From: Methanoregula sp.
GTDB lineage: Archaea; Halobacteriota; Methanomicrobia; Methanomicrobiales; Methanospirillaceae
Assembly (NCBI GenBank): GCA_028705545.1
Contig: JAQWDG010000010.1
Location: 1-21,323, forward strand
Length of the DNA stretch: 21,323 bases
Direction: 5' to 3'
Under the pieces are notes generated by a model that saw nothing but the letters and a program-made list of their open reading frames with translations, made no database searches and was not told the origin of the DNA. The first letter of the stretch is position 1; every line of letters starts with the position of its first letter. Below are positions 13,739-20,525 of this stretch, piece after piece. The position numbers and the translations under genes were made by a program.

Positions 13739-14771
13739 AAAGAGCCCTCCTCCAGCGGTGGAGCAGCCGTTCCGTCCCGCTCAGCCCCACAGGGGGGATC
13801 ACGGGGACCGGCACCGGGCTCCCTTCATCGGAGAACCGGAGCCCGACCTTCCGGGCAAGGTCCTGTGCCGCAATCCTCCCCTCGGGATCCGGGGGGATGG
13901 GGGAGAAAAAGACACCCGACCCGGCCATGTCCCGGAACTTTTCGAGAAGTTTTTCTTCCCGGGCACGTTCGCGCCCGACAGATTCTGTCCCGTCGATACC
14001 GCAAGTGTGTGCAACATCTTCAAGGAACGAGGAATTTCCCGAGATTCCTATGGGGAACCCGGGGACATAGGGCGTGCCAAACCGCGAACGGAGGTATTCC
14101 CCCACCGGCACAAGGGAAGGGTCGCGGAGCACGTTGAGCCGTGCGGACCCGAGCGCCCCGATCTCATGTGTGGTTATGTTGCGCACGAACCGCAGGTTCA
14201 CCGAAAGGCCGAGCAGGGATAGCAACCGTTTTACCTCGGCATAGTTCTCCTCGACCTCGTATTCGAGGTTCTTTTCCCCGATAAGATTCACCTTCCCGTT
14301 GGGAGTTGCTTCCCCTGCCATCGCTGCAAGACTGATGAGTGCGTTATTGACCCCGGCCTGGAACGACCCGCCCAGAAAACCGGCGGTCGGCACGACAATG
14401 ACCGGGCAGCCCTGCTTTGATCCGCAGACCTTCTCGATATCGTCGCCAATCGTCTCGACAATGCAGGTCGAGAGGACAAAGACCGCCCCGGGTTTTCCGG
14501 CCATGACCTTATCGAGCGTCCGGTCGAGTGCCGCCTCGCCGCCAAAAACCACGTCGGTCTCTAAAAGACCGGTCGAGACGAGCGGGGGAAGGGCCGGCCT
14601 GCCATTGTCAAGAGCCGTAGCATAGAGGAGGGAAAAATTATGGTGCGTGCAGCCCCCCGGCCCGTGGACGACCGTGACTGCATCGGTTACCTGCGTCACC
14701 ACCGAGAGTGCACCGGTCAGGGTGCAGCCGGCAATCCTACACGTACTGGCGGGCAAGGGATTCGAGGTCAT
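13731..14771 (-). CDS. NifD-like component 1 subunit of a nitrogenase-like enzyme
   Basis: This 346-residue protein is a nitrogenase component 1 family member. C16 (in CRIAGCTLTGAL), C41 (HGPGGCTHHN) and C103 (STCIVETIGDDI) correspond to the three P-cluster cysteines of NifD (62, 88 and 154 in Azotobacter numbering), with nearly identical spacing. C11 is an extra cysteine. I see no obvious counterpart of the FeMo-cofactor ligands Cys275 and His442, so a nitrogen-fixing cofactor is unlikely. ATG 14771 is chosen because it keeps the N-terminal cysteines and overlaps the NifH-like gene by 35 bases; a longer frame starts at 14828. Dinitrogenase, CfbD and methylthio-alkane reductase are related, but none is clearly indicated. 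Confidence 0.85.
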   Translation of the reverse strand: MTSNPLPASTCRIAGCTLTGALSVVTQVTDAVTVVHGPGGCTHHNFSLLYATALDNGRPALPPLVSTGLLETDVVFGGEAALDRTLDKVMAGKPGAVFVLSTCIVETIGDDIEKVCGSKQGCPVIVVPTAGFLGGSFQAGVNNALISLAAMAGEATPNGKVNLIGEKNLEYEVEENYAEVKRLLSLLGLSVNLRFVRNITTHEIGALGSARLNVLRDPSLVPVGEYLRSRFGTPYVPGFPIGISGNSSFLEDVAHTCGIDGTESVGRERAREEKLLEKFRDMAGSGVFFSPIPPDPEGRIAAQDLARKVGLRFSDEGSPVPVPVIPPVGLSGTERLLHRWRRALFA

Positions 14772-15570
14772 CGATCTCAAGAGGTGCGGGTATCGTAAGC
14801 CGGGTGTTTTCCATGACCCGGGAAGCAAGATCGCGGTACCGCTGTGCCTGTTCGCTTGCCGGGTCGTACTCGATCACGGTCTTCCGGTCGAGTTCCGCCA
14901 GCTGGACGGTCCGGTCGCGGGGAATATACTGGACGAGGTGGCTGTTGACCTTCCGTGCAAACTCCGCGACGAGTTCTTCTTCGCGGGGCATGTTCTTGGC
15001 ATTGCAGATCACGCCGGCAAGCCGGCATTTGCTCTTTGGCCGGGCCGAGAGCCTTTGAATCGCCTTGCAGATGTTGTTTGCCGCGTACAGCGACATGAGC
15101 TCCCCCGAGGTCACGAGGTACACTTCCTGTGCGTACCCTTCCCGCATCGGCATCGCAAACCCGCCGCAGACTACATCGCCCAGCACATCGTAGACAATGA
15201 TATCACCGGTGAGCGTCCCGAACTTCTCCAGCAGCTGGAACGTGGCAATAATCCCCCGCCCGGCACAACCGACACCGGGTTCGGGGCCCCCCGCTTCAAC
15301 GCAGCGGACACCATGGAAACCGGTATAGACCACATCCTGCGGGGTCACGGCAGCGGCGCCCCGTTCGCGTACCAGGTCCATCACGGTCGGGATCAGCCGG
15401 CCTGCCATCAGCATCCGGGTGCTGTCGCGTTTCGGATCGCACCCGATCTGGAGGACATCGTATCCTGCAAGGGAGAGGGCTGCGGACAGGTTGGCCGAAG
15501 TGGTAGACTTCCCGATGCCGCCTTTCCCGTACAGGGCGATCTGTTTCATCACCAAAGTATTGGCCGGCAC
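14737..15570 (-). CDS. NifH-like iron protein (ATP-dependent reductase)
   Basis: NifH-type proteins are dimeric [4Fe-4S] ATPases that deliver electrons to a component 1 partner. Numbered from the internal methionine of MKQIALYGKGG, the P-loop GKGGIGKS is at 8-15 and CDPKRDSTR at 37-45. The two cluster cysteines are C95 (VGCAGRG) and C128 (DVLGDVVCGGFAMPMR), and the arginine equivalent to the ADP-ribosylation site is R98. All residues needed for function are present. The start is probably GTG 15570, ten bases after AGGAGGT; ATG 15549 is the alternative. It is the first gene of the H-D-K cluster, 72 bases after trkH on the same strand, and an AT-rich ATTAAATTTTG at the trkH end may be its promoter. 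CfbC is a close relative. Confidence 0.92.
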   Translation of the reverse strand: MPANTLVMKQIALYGKGGIGKSTTSANLSAALSLAGYDVLQIGCDPKRDSTRMLMAGRLIPTVMDLVRERGAAAVTPQDVVYTGFHGVRCVEAGGPEPGVGCAGRGIIATFQLLEKFGTLTGDIIVYDVLGDVVCGGFAMPMREGYAQEVYLVTSGELMSLYAANNICKAIQRLSARPKSKCRLAGVICNAKNMPREEELVAEFARKVNSHLVQYIPRDRTVQLAELDRKTVIEYDPASEQAQRYRDLASRVMENTRLTIPAPLEIDDLESLARQYV

Positions 15571-15642
15571 GTTATATTAGACCTCCTGAAGTTAAGAAAA
15601 GTTAAATTGCGTTGGCGCTTTCCCTGCGAACCGGGACAAAAT

Positions 15643-17100
15643 TTAATCGGAGCCGCGGAACAGCGCGAGGAAGAGCACGAGGACCGGGATCACTTCGAGC
15701 CGGCCTACCCACATCACGAGGATAAACACCCACTTCGAGAGGGCCGGCATGGACGATGAGACATAGCCGGTTGTCATTCCGCAGGTGGAAAATGCAGAGA
15801 TCACATCGAAGAGCACGTCATTGATGGGAAAGGTGGTGATGTGGAACTGGATGACCACGAGTGTGGCGACAAAGATCACGAGGACCGAGAGGATGATCAC
15901 AAGGAGGGTCTTTGCCGTTTCCAGTTCGGCGGTTGCACGCGGGATCACCCGGCCTTCGCTTTTAAAGGGGATCAGTACTTTCCCGCTCACGAAGAGCCGG
16001 CGGAACCACCAGACGAGCGCCCTAAAAGCGAGCACTACGCGGTTGAGCTTGATCCCCCCGCTGGAGCTTCCCGCAGCGCCGCCAATGAAGATCAGCATGG
16101 CAAGGAAGAGGAGGGTGACGCTTGCCCAGGTCCCGATATCGGCGATCTGGAACCCGGTGGTTGTCAGGGCGGAAACGGTCATAAAGAGGCCCTGCCCGAG
16201 TGCCGTCGGGATATCGGTATTCCCGAAGTAAACAAGGTCGTAGGCCAGCACCGCGGTACCGGCCGCTGCGATCACGACAAAAAGCTTGATCTGCTCGTCC
16301 CCAAAGAGGCTGAAGCGCCGGTTCTCGGATATCAGGTAATAAAGGCGGAACGGGAGTGCCCCGGCGATCATGATCGGGATAAGGAGCAGTTCGAGCAGGA
16401 GGTTGTGGTACGAGGCAATCCCGCCGTCGACAACGGAAAAGCCCCCGGTCGAAATCGCGGAAAGGGCAAGGTTTACCGAATCCCACAGCGAGAGGCCGGT
16501 AAAGAGGATGAGACCGAGGGCAACAAAGGTAAGGAGGGCGTAGATCCTCCAGATCGCCCGGCCCGTCGTGACAATGCTTGGCATCAGGGGCTCCTCCCGG
16601 CTCTCCGTACGGTAGATCCTGCCCTGGAAAAGCCCGCTGCTGCTTGCAAGGGCGATTACGTATGCGATGATCCCGATACCGCCTATCCACTGCATGAACG
16701 TGCGCCAGAAGAGCAGGGTGTAAGGGATCGTGTCGATGGACGGCAGCATGGTAAACGCCGTCCCGGTCCACCCGGCCATCCCTTCAAAGACCGCGTCGGT
16801 AAAACTCATGCCGAGGCCGAACATGAACGGCAGGCCGCTCACCATCGCACAGGCTATCCAGAAGAGTGCTATCGAGCACAAGGACGTCGAGAGCCGGTTC
16901 TCGCGCTCGTTTCTCGGGAGGTGTTTCATGCCGGTCCCCAGAAGGAAAAAGACCACCGGGACTGTTGCCATGGGAAGGAACAGGGACCATTCGGCAAAGA
17001 GCACCGCCACTACCAGGGGAACCGCGGTCAGCGGGGCGATAAAAAAGAAAATATCCCCCAGATCTGCTGCGATCGTGGAGAGATAGAGGAGACGGCGCAT
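15643..17100 (-). CDS. TrkH/KtrB-family potassium transporter membrane subunit
   Basis: The 485-residue membrane protein has the four membrane-pore-membrane repeats of the Trk/Ktr/HKT superfamily. The four selectivity-filter glycine motifs are in order: GWTGTAFT (near 110), STGGFSV (near 220), TTTGFQI (near 315) and STCGMTTGY (near 440). It would import potassium across the cytoplasmic membrane. The regulatory TrkA/KtrA nucleotide-binding subunit is not in the window and must be elsewhere. ATG 17100 is preferred: the TATA box at 17126-17133 puts the transcript start at about 17102, so translation would be leaderless. The GTG at 17103 is the next alternative. Confidence 0.93.
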   Translation of the reverse strand: MRRLLYLSTIAADLGDIFFFIAPLTAVPLVVAVLFAEWSLFLPMATVPVVFFLLGTGMKHLPRNERENRLSTSLCSIALFWIACAMVSGLPFMFGLGMSFTDAVFEGMAGWTGTAFTMLPSIDTIPYTLLFWRTFMQWIGGIGIIAYVIALASSSGLFQGRIYRTESREEPLMPSIVTTGRAIWRIYALLTFVALGLILFTGLSLWDSVNLALSAISTGGFSVVDGGIASYHNLLLELLLIPIMIAGALPFRLYYLISENRRFSLFGDEQIKLFVVIAAAGTAVLAYDLVYFGNTDIPTALGQGLFMTVSALTTTGFQIADIGTWASVTLLFLAMLIFIGGAAGSSSGGIKLNRVVLAFRALVWWFRRLFVSGKVLIPFKSEGRVIPRATAELETAKTLLVIILSVLVIFVATLVVIQFHITTFPINDVLFDVISAFSTCGMTTGYVSSSMPALSKWVFILVMWVGRLEVIPVLVLFLALFRGSD

Positions 17101-17125
17101 CACTTATGTGGTTGTCGCTGGTGCA

Positions 17126-17133
17126 CTATATAG
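17126..17133 (-). promoter_or_regulatory. TATA box for leaderless trkH
   Basis: CTATATAG lies 26 bases upstream of the trkH ATG. Standard archaeal spacing places the transcript start within two or three bases of the start codon. No ribosome binding site is present, which agrees with leaderless translation. Confidence 0.6.
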
Positions 17134-17158
17134 CGTTTGCATACGGATAACCGACGGG

Positions 17159-17171
17159 AAAAAAGGAAAAA
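17159..17171 (-). terminator. T-tract terminator after the superoxide reductase gene
   Basis: On the minus strand TTTTTCCTTTTTT follows the stop codon by about 15 bases and precedes the trkH promoter, marking the end of the oxygen-defence operon. Confidence 0.55.
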
Positions 17172-17185
17172 CAAAGGGGTTTTTA

Positions 17186-17566
17186 TCAGGCCTTGTTGGT
17201 CCAGAGACCGTGGACCGAACAGAATTCCCTGACTTTTACCTCAGTACTCTTGACCGGGAATTCCGCTTCGGGCTTTTCCCCGGGTTTGAAGTACCGGGTG
17301 TAGACTTTCTCTTTGTCGCGGACCTCGACCCATTCGATGTAGTGCTTCTCTTCCATCGGGTGGGGGACGGCGCCGATCTTCACAATGATGCCGTTTGCGG
17401 TCTTCTCTACGACAGGAACATGCTTCTCTTTTCCCTGGTCCGCAGTCTTTTCCTGCTGGAGCGCCATCGGCTGCCCGCAGCAGACCAGCGTCCCTTCCGA
17501 GGCATGGACGACTTTTACGATGTTCCCGCAGACCATGCATTTGTAGACTTCAAGCAGATTTGTCAT
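17186..17566 (-). CDS. dfx: Desulfoferrodoxin-type superoxide reductase
   Basis: This enzyme reduces superoxide to hydrogen peroxide in the cytoplasm without releasing oxygen. The 126-residue protein has an N-terminal desulforedoxin domain with all four iron ligands: C10 and C13 (YKCMVCG), C29 and C30 (VCCGQPM). The catalytic centre has E47 and H49 (EKHVPV), H69 and H75 (HPMEEKHYIEW), C116 and H119 (FCSVHGLW). The residues match 2Fe (class I) desulfoferrodoxins. AGGAGG lies six bases before ATG 17566. It is the last gene of the rubredoxin-FprA-SOR operon, 13 bases after the fprA stop; rubredoxin is the likely electron donor. Confidence 0.96.
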   Translation of the reverse strand: MTNLLEVYKCMVCGNIVKVVHASEGTLVCCGQPMALQQEKTADQGKEKHVPVVEKTANGIIVKIGAVPHPMEEKHYIEWVEVRDKEKVYTRYFKPGEKPEAEFPVKSTEVKVREFCSVHGLWTNKA

Positions 17567-17579
17567 ATGATACCCTCCT

Positions 17580-18764
17580 TTACACGATGTTGAGTTCTTT
17601 GTGCTTCTTTAAGATTTCGTCTGCCAGCCGGTCGAGGGCCTGCATTGTCTTCTCGTCAGGCTCGCCCAGCACCATGATCGGCGGCATCACTTCCACTTTG
17701 ACATGATCCAGCATCTTTGTGATGGTATCGGCAGTCTTGCCGCCCCAGCCGTAGGACCCGATCACCGCGGCAAACCGGGTTTTTGGCCGGAGCGCGTTTG
17801 CAAGGTACGTTGCCGAGACTACGACCGGGTGCGGGCCGAACAGGACGGTCGGCGCTGCTATCACAATTGTGGCCGCATCGACAAGGGCGAACGCAAGCTC
17901 GCCGGTATCGGTTTTGGTGAGGTTGAAAGGTTTTACCACGATGCCCCGCGAGACCAGGGCCCCCATGAGGTGATCCACCATCTTTGCCGTACTCCCGTGC
18001 ATCGAGACGTACGGAATAACGACCTCGTTTTTGACCGCATCCGATGTCCAGTCGGCATATGCATCGAGGATCATCTTCGGATTTTTCGTCAGCGGGCCGT
18101 GGCTGGGTGCGATGATGGCAGGATCGAGCGCCCGGACCCGTTCCACGTATCCTTTGATACTGTTGCGGAACGGCATCATGATCTCCGCATAATACCGCTT
18201 TGCCGAGCGGTATGCCCATCCTTCATCCTTCACGAACAATTCGGTTGTCGCAGCATGGAACCCGAAGAGGTCGCAGGAAAAGAGGATCCGGTCTTCGACA
18301 AGGAATGTCAGCTGGGTCTCGGGCCAGTGCGTCCAGGGCGTGATCAGGAACTTCAGCGTCCGGTCGCCCAGCGAGAGGATGCCGTTGTCTTCGATGAGGA
18401 TAAAGCGATCCGCCGGTACGTGCAGCAGTGCGATGAGGAGGTCCCGGCACTTGGCATTGGTGACCACCTGTGCATCCGGGTAGAATTCAAGGACCATCGG
18501 AAGCGAACCCGCATGGTCCTGTTCTGCATGGTTGATCACGATATAGTCGATCTTCTCGACACCGAGCTTGACAAGGTTTGAGATGAGGTCGTACTCTTTC
18601 GTGGGATCGACCGTATCGATCAGGGCGGTCTTTTCGCTGCCTTTTACCAGGTACGCATTGTAGGTCGTTCCTTCCGGCAGCGGGACCAGTTCATCGAAGA
18701 TCCGCCGGTCAAAATCATAGGCGCCGACCCAGGAGACGCCGGGCACAAGTTCTCGGGAAACCAT
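17580..18764 (-). CDS. fprA: Flavodiiron protein, probable F420H2 oxidase
   Basis: FprA reduces oxygen to water with electrons from reduced coenzyme F420 (or rubredoxin), protecting anaerobes from oxygen. The 394-residue protein has a metallo-beta-lactamase-like di-iron domain: H79, E81 and D83 in NHAEQDHAG, a histidine in THWPET (near 147), aspartate in SCDLFGFH and histidine in APSHGP. A flavodoxin-like FMN domain follows from about residue 250 (IPYVSMHGSTAKMVDHL, then APTVLFGPHPVV and GSYGWGGKTAD). The length matches methanogen FprA and there is no C-terminal rubredoxin domain; a separate rubredoxin gene lies 12 bases upstream. The choice of F420H2 over rubredoxin as donor is by family analogy. 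Confidence 0.95.
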   Translation of the reverse strand: MVSRELVPGVSWVGAYDFDRRIFDELVPLPEGTTYNAYLVKGSEKTALIDTVDPTKEYDLISNLVKLGVEKIDYIVINHAEQDHAGSLPMVLEFYPDAQVVTNAKCRDLLIALLHVPADRFILIEDNGILSLGDRTLKFLITPWTHWPETQLTFLVEDRILFSCDLFGFHAATTELFVKDEGWAYRSAKRYYAEIMMPFRNSIKGYVERVRALDPAIIAPSHGPLTKNPKMILDAYADWTSDAVKNEVVIPYVSMHGSTAKMVDHLMGALVSRGIVVKPFNLTKTDTGELAFALVDAATIVIAAPTVLFGPHPVVVSATYLANALRPKTRFAAVIGSYGWGGKTADTITKMLDHVKVEVMPPIMVLGEPDEKTMQALDRLADEILKKHKELNIV

Positions 18765-18776
18765 AACAACCAGTTA

Positions 18777-18938
18777 TTACTCCTCTTTTTTGAATTGGTC
18801 TTTTGCTGCAAAACAGACCGGGCAGGTCCAGTCAGCCGGCAGGTCTGCAAAACTGATGCCGGGCTTTATATCCTGAAGAGGTTCGCCTTTCTCGGGATTG
18901 TAGACATGCCCGCAGATGGTACATACATATCGATCCAT
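18777..18938 (-). CDS. Rubredoxin
   Basis: This is a small 53-residue one-iron electron carrier. The iron ligands are C6 and C9 (YVCTICGHVY) and C39 and C42 (WTCPVCFAAKDQF), with the usual aromatic residues and the DLPADW loop. ATG 18938 is chosen because GGAG lies just upstream and the sequence then starts MDRYVCTICG as in other rubredoxins; the longer open frame adds 23 residues foreign to the family. It opens the operon with fprA and dfx, and probably carries electrons to the superoxide reductase and perhaps to the flavodiiron protein. Confidence 0.96.
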   Translation of the reverse strand: MDRYVCTICGHVYNPEKGEPLQDIKPGISFADLPADWTCPVCFAAKDQFKKEE

Positions 18939-19022
18939 AAAAAACGCTCCATTTATAACTGGTAAAGTGTAGGACAGCAAAGGAATAATCGTTTCGATAG
19001 GACACATGCCCCGATAAAACGG

Positions 19023-19535
19023 TTACAGGAGGTTTCCCCAGGCAGGAAGATCGGGATTGAGGACGACCAGCAGGTAATTTGCATAGCAGGCGATGATGAG
19101 CAGGATCAGGCAGGGGACCAAAAAGAAGACTGTCCCCACCGAGGACATGAGCGCTTGTGCGATCGTACATATTGCCGCAGCAACCACAAGGAGCATAACG
19201 ACAAACGCAAGGTAGACCGCATGGAGTGAAAAAAAGACCCAGAACCAGAGCACGAGCAGGATCAGGGTAAAGAAAAAAAGTGCAGCCGCGGTCTGCACCT
19301 CATGTTTCGAAAAGCCTGCATTCCAGATGGTATAGAGGGCCAGTCCCAGCAGGCCAAAGACTGCAATGATCGCATAAAAGAACAGGTTGTCCGGGGGCAG
19401 GATGTCGGGTTTGACGAGCCCTGAATACCAGCCGGGGATAGACGTAGTGAAGAGATACAGGCCGGCATACCCCGGGATAAGGCAGATGAGAAGGGACGCA
19501 AGGAGCCTGCCGGGATGATGTTCTGCGGGCGTAAT
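19023..19535 (-). CDS. tspO: TspO/MBR family membrane protein with no standard start codon
   Basis: TspO proteins are five-helix membrane proteins that bind tetrapyrroles and affect stress responses. On the minus strand the frame open from 19538 to the TAA at 19023 reads through LLICLIPGYAGLYLF, PGWYSGLVKPDILPPDNLFF, GLALYTIWNAG, VLWFWVFFSLH and ACYANYLLVVLN, the order and spacing expected of TspO (PxWYxxLxKPxxxPP, then Lx(Y/W), then LNxxW, then YxNY). There is no ATG, GTG or TTG in the N-terminal part; the first is GTG 19298, which would delete the first two helices. The most upstream plausible start is ATT 19535, giving 170 residues. Either a rare start codon is used, or there is an N-terminal frameshift. 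Tryptophan content is lower than in many homologues. Confidence 0.7.
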   Translation of the reverse strand: MTPAEHHPGRLLASLLICLIPGYAGLYLFTTSIPGWYSGLVKPDILPPDNLFFYAIIAVFGLLGLALYTIWNAGFSKHEVQTAAALFFFTLILLVLWFWVFFSLHAVYLAFVVMLLVVAAAICTIAQALMSSVGTVFFLVPCLILLIIACYANYLLVVLNPDLPAWGNLL

Positions 19536-19583
19536 ATATTATTCCACGATGTATGGGAAGATAAAATAATCACATCCTTTATT

Positions 19584-19591
19584 TTTTATAA
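19584..19591 (-). promoter_or_regulatory. TATA box upstream of tspO
   Basis: TTATAAAA, within CTCTTATAAAAAATAAAG on the minus strand, predicts a transcript start near 19560, about 25 bases before the proposed ATT start of tspO. The same T/A-rich stretch may also help end the upstream TauE/SafE transcript. Confidence 0.5.
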
Positions 19592-19648
19592 GAGATAGTG
19601 GCTCTGTTGAATTATTAAAACGCCAAACCCTGCCAAACGCCATATCCG

Positions 19649-20461
19649 TCAGGCGCCGCCCGCTATCATGTACCCGCCCATACCAAGCATCAGGATTACA
19701 AAGAGCAGCCGGATCTTCTCCGGGGAGACCGTATGGGCAGCACGGACGCCAAGGAAAGCACAGGGCACGCTCGCAAGGGAGAGAACCGCCCAGAACATCC
19801 CGTTGACATACCCTAGGGAAAACGGTGGCAGGCCGGGGACGTTTGCCCCTCCCGCAATGTAGGACACTACACCGGTTGCAGCAGAACAGAGCATGAATGC
19901 CGTCGAGGTCCCGATGGCCTGCCTTAAGGGGATGCCAAGAACCGTCGTCATCACCGGGACCATCACGATTCCCCCGCCGATTCCAAAAAGTCCCGAGACA
20001 AAGCCGAAGACAAATCCCCAGAACAGGTACAGACCGGCATTCTGCCGGATGCGACCTTCCCCAGAAAGGGTCGAGGTGAAATACATCCTTACCGCTGCAA
20101 GGACGAGGAGCACGCCAAAGAGGCATTCCATGAGCCGGCCCGGGGCGTGGATGGAGATTGCAGCACCGGCAACTGCCCCAAGAATGCCGGGAACCACCAT
20201 CAGGAGCAGGGGGCGCACGAGCACGCAGCGCCGGCAGTGGTGGCCCCACGTCCCGGAGAGTGCGGTCGGCACGATAACGGCAAGGCTGGTGCCGAATGCA
20301 ATCCGGAGCGAGAGGGTGGGATCGACACCGAGACCGGTCAGCAGCCAGTACTGGACCGGCACCATGAGGAAACCGCCGCCGATCCCGAAAAAACCGGAAG
20401 CAAAACCGATCGCACTGCCGGTCAGTGCAAGGATCAGCACGGAAATAAGGGAAAAATCCAT
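19649..20461 (-). CDS. TauE/SafE-family membrane exporter
   Basis: The 270-residue protein has about eight hydrophobic segments and the duplicated signature of the TauE/SafE (DUF81) family: GFASGFFGIGGGFLMVP near residue 19 and GFVSGLFGIGGGIVMVP near 155, each followed by a helix with the T(S)A element (GTSLAVI, GTSTAFM). The family exports sulfite, sulfoacetate and other small organic anions; the substrate here cannot be assigned. ATG 20461 has GGAG upstream with short spacing. A CxxC-like CRRC occurs in the loop after the second helix. The gene is followed by the AT-rich region containing the tspO promoter. Confidence 0.9.
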   Translation of the reverse strand: MDFSLISVLILALTGSAIGFASGFFGIGGGFLMVPVQYWLLTGLGVDPTLSLRIAFGTSLAVIVPTALSGTWGHHCRRCVLVRPLLLMVVPGILGAVAGAAISIHAPGRLMECLFGVLLVLAAVRMYFTSTLSGEGRIRQNAGLYLFWGFVFGFVSGLFGIGGGIVMVPVMTTVLGIPLRQAIGTSTAFMLCSAATGVVSYIAGGANVPGLPPFSLGYVNGMFWAVLSLASVPCAFLGVRAAHTVSPEKIRLLFVILMLGMGGYMIAGGA

Positions 20462-20517
20462 CGTGTCTCCGTAATTGTACGGGTCGGCCCGGACCGGCGG
20501 TGACCACGGCCGTAGTC

Positions 20518-20525
20518 AAAAAAAA
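20518..20525 (-). terminator. T8 terminator after the IPT/TIG protein gene
   Basis: A minus-strand run of eight T residues immediately follows the TAA stop of the surface-protein gene, and precedes the TauE/SafE gene. Confidence 0.5.

Noticed and set aside
13731..15570. Assignment of the NifH-like and NifD-like genes as cfbC and cfbD of F430 biosynthesis
   Set aside because: The second component 1 gene, translationally coupled to the first, and the absence of other cfb genes nearby do not fit the single-subunit CfbD arrangement. It cannot be excluded without a phylogeny, so it is kept as an alternative rather than a call.
15841..17133. A 430-codon plus-strand frame opposite trkH
   Set aside because: Extremely Glu/Arg/Asp/Gly-rich product, as expected from the reverse of a hydrophobic membrane-protein gene; no independent evidence of coding.
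19600..19613. GGCTCTGTTGAATT resembles the terminal inverted repeat of IS6-type insertion sequences
   Set aside because: No transposase, no matching inverted copy and no target duplication are visible nearby; a short chance match is more likely.
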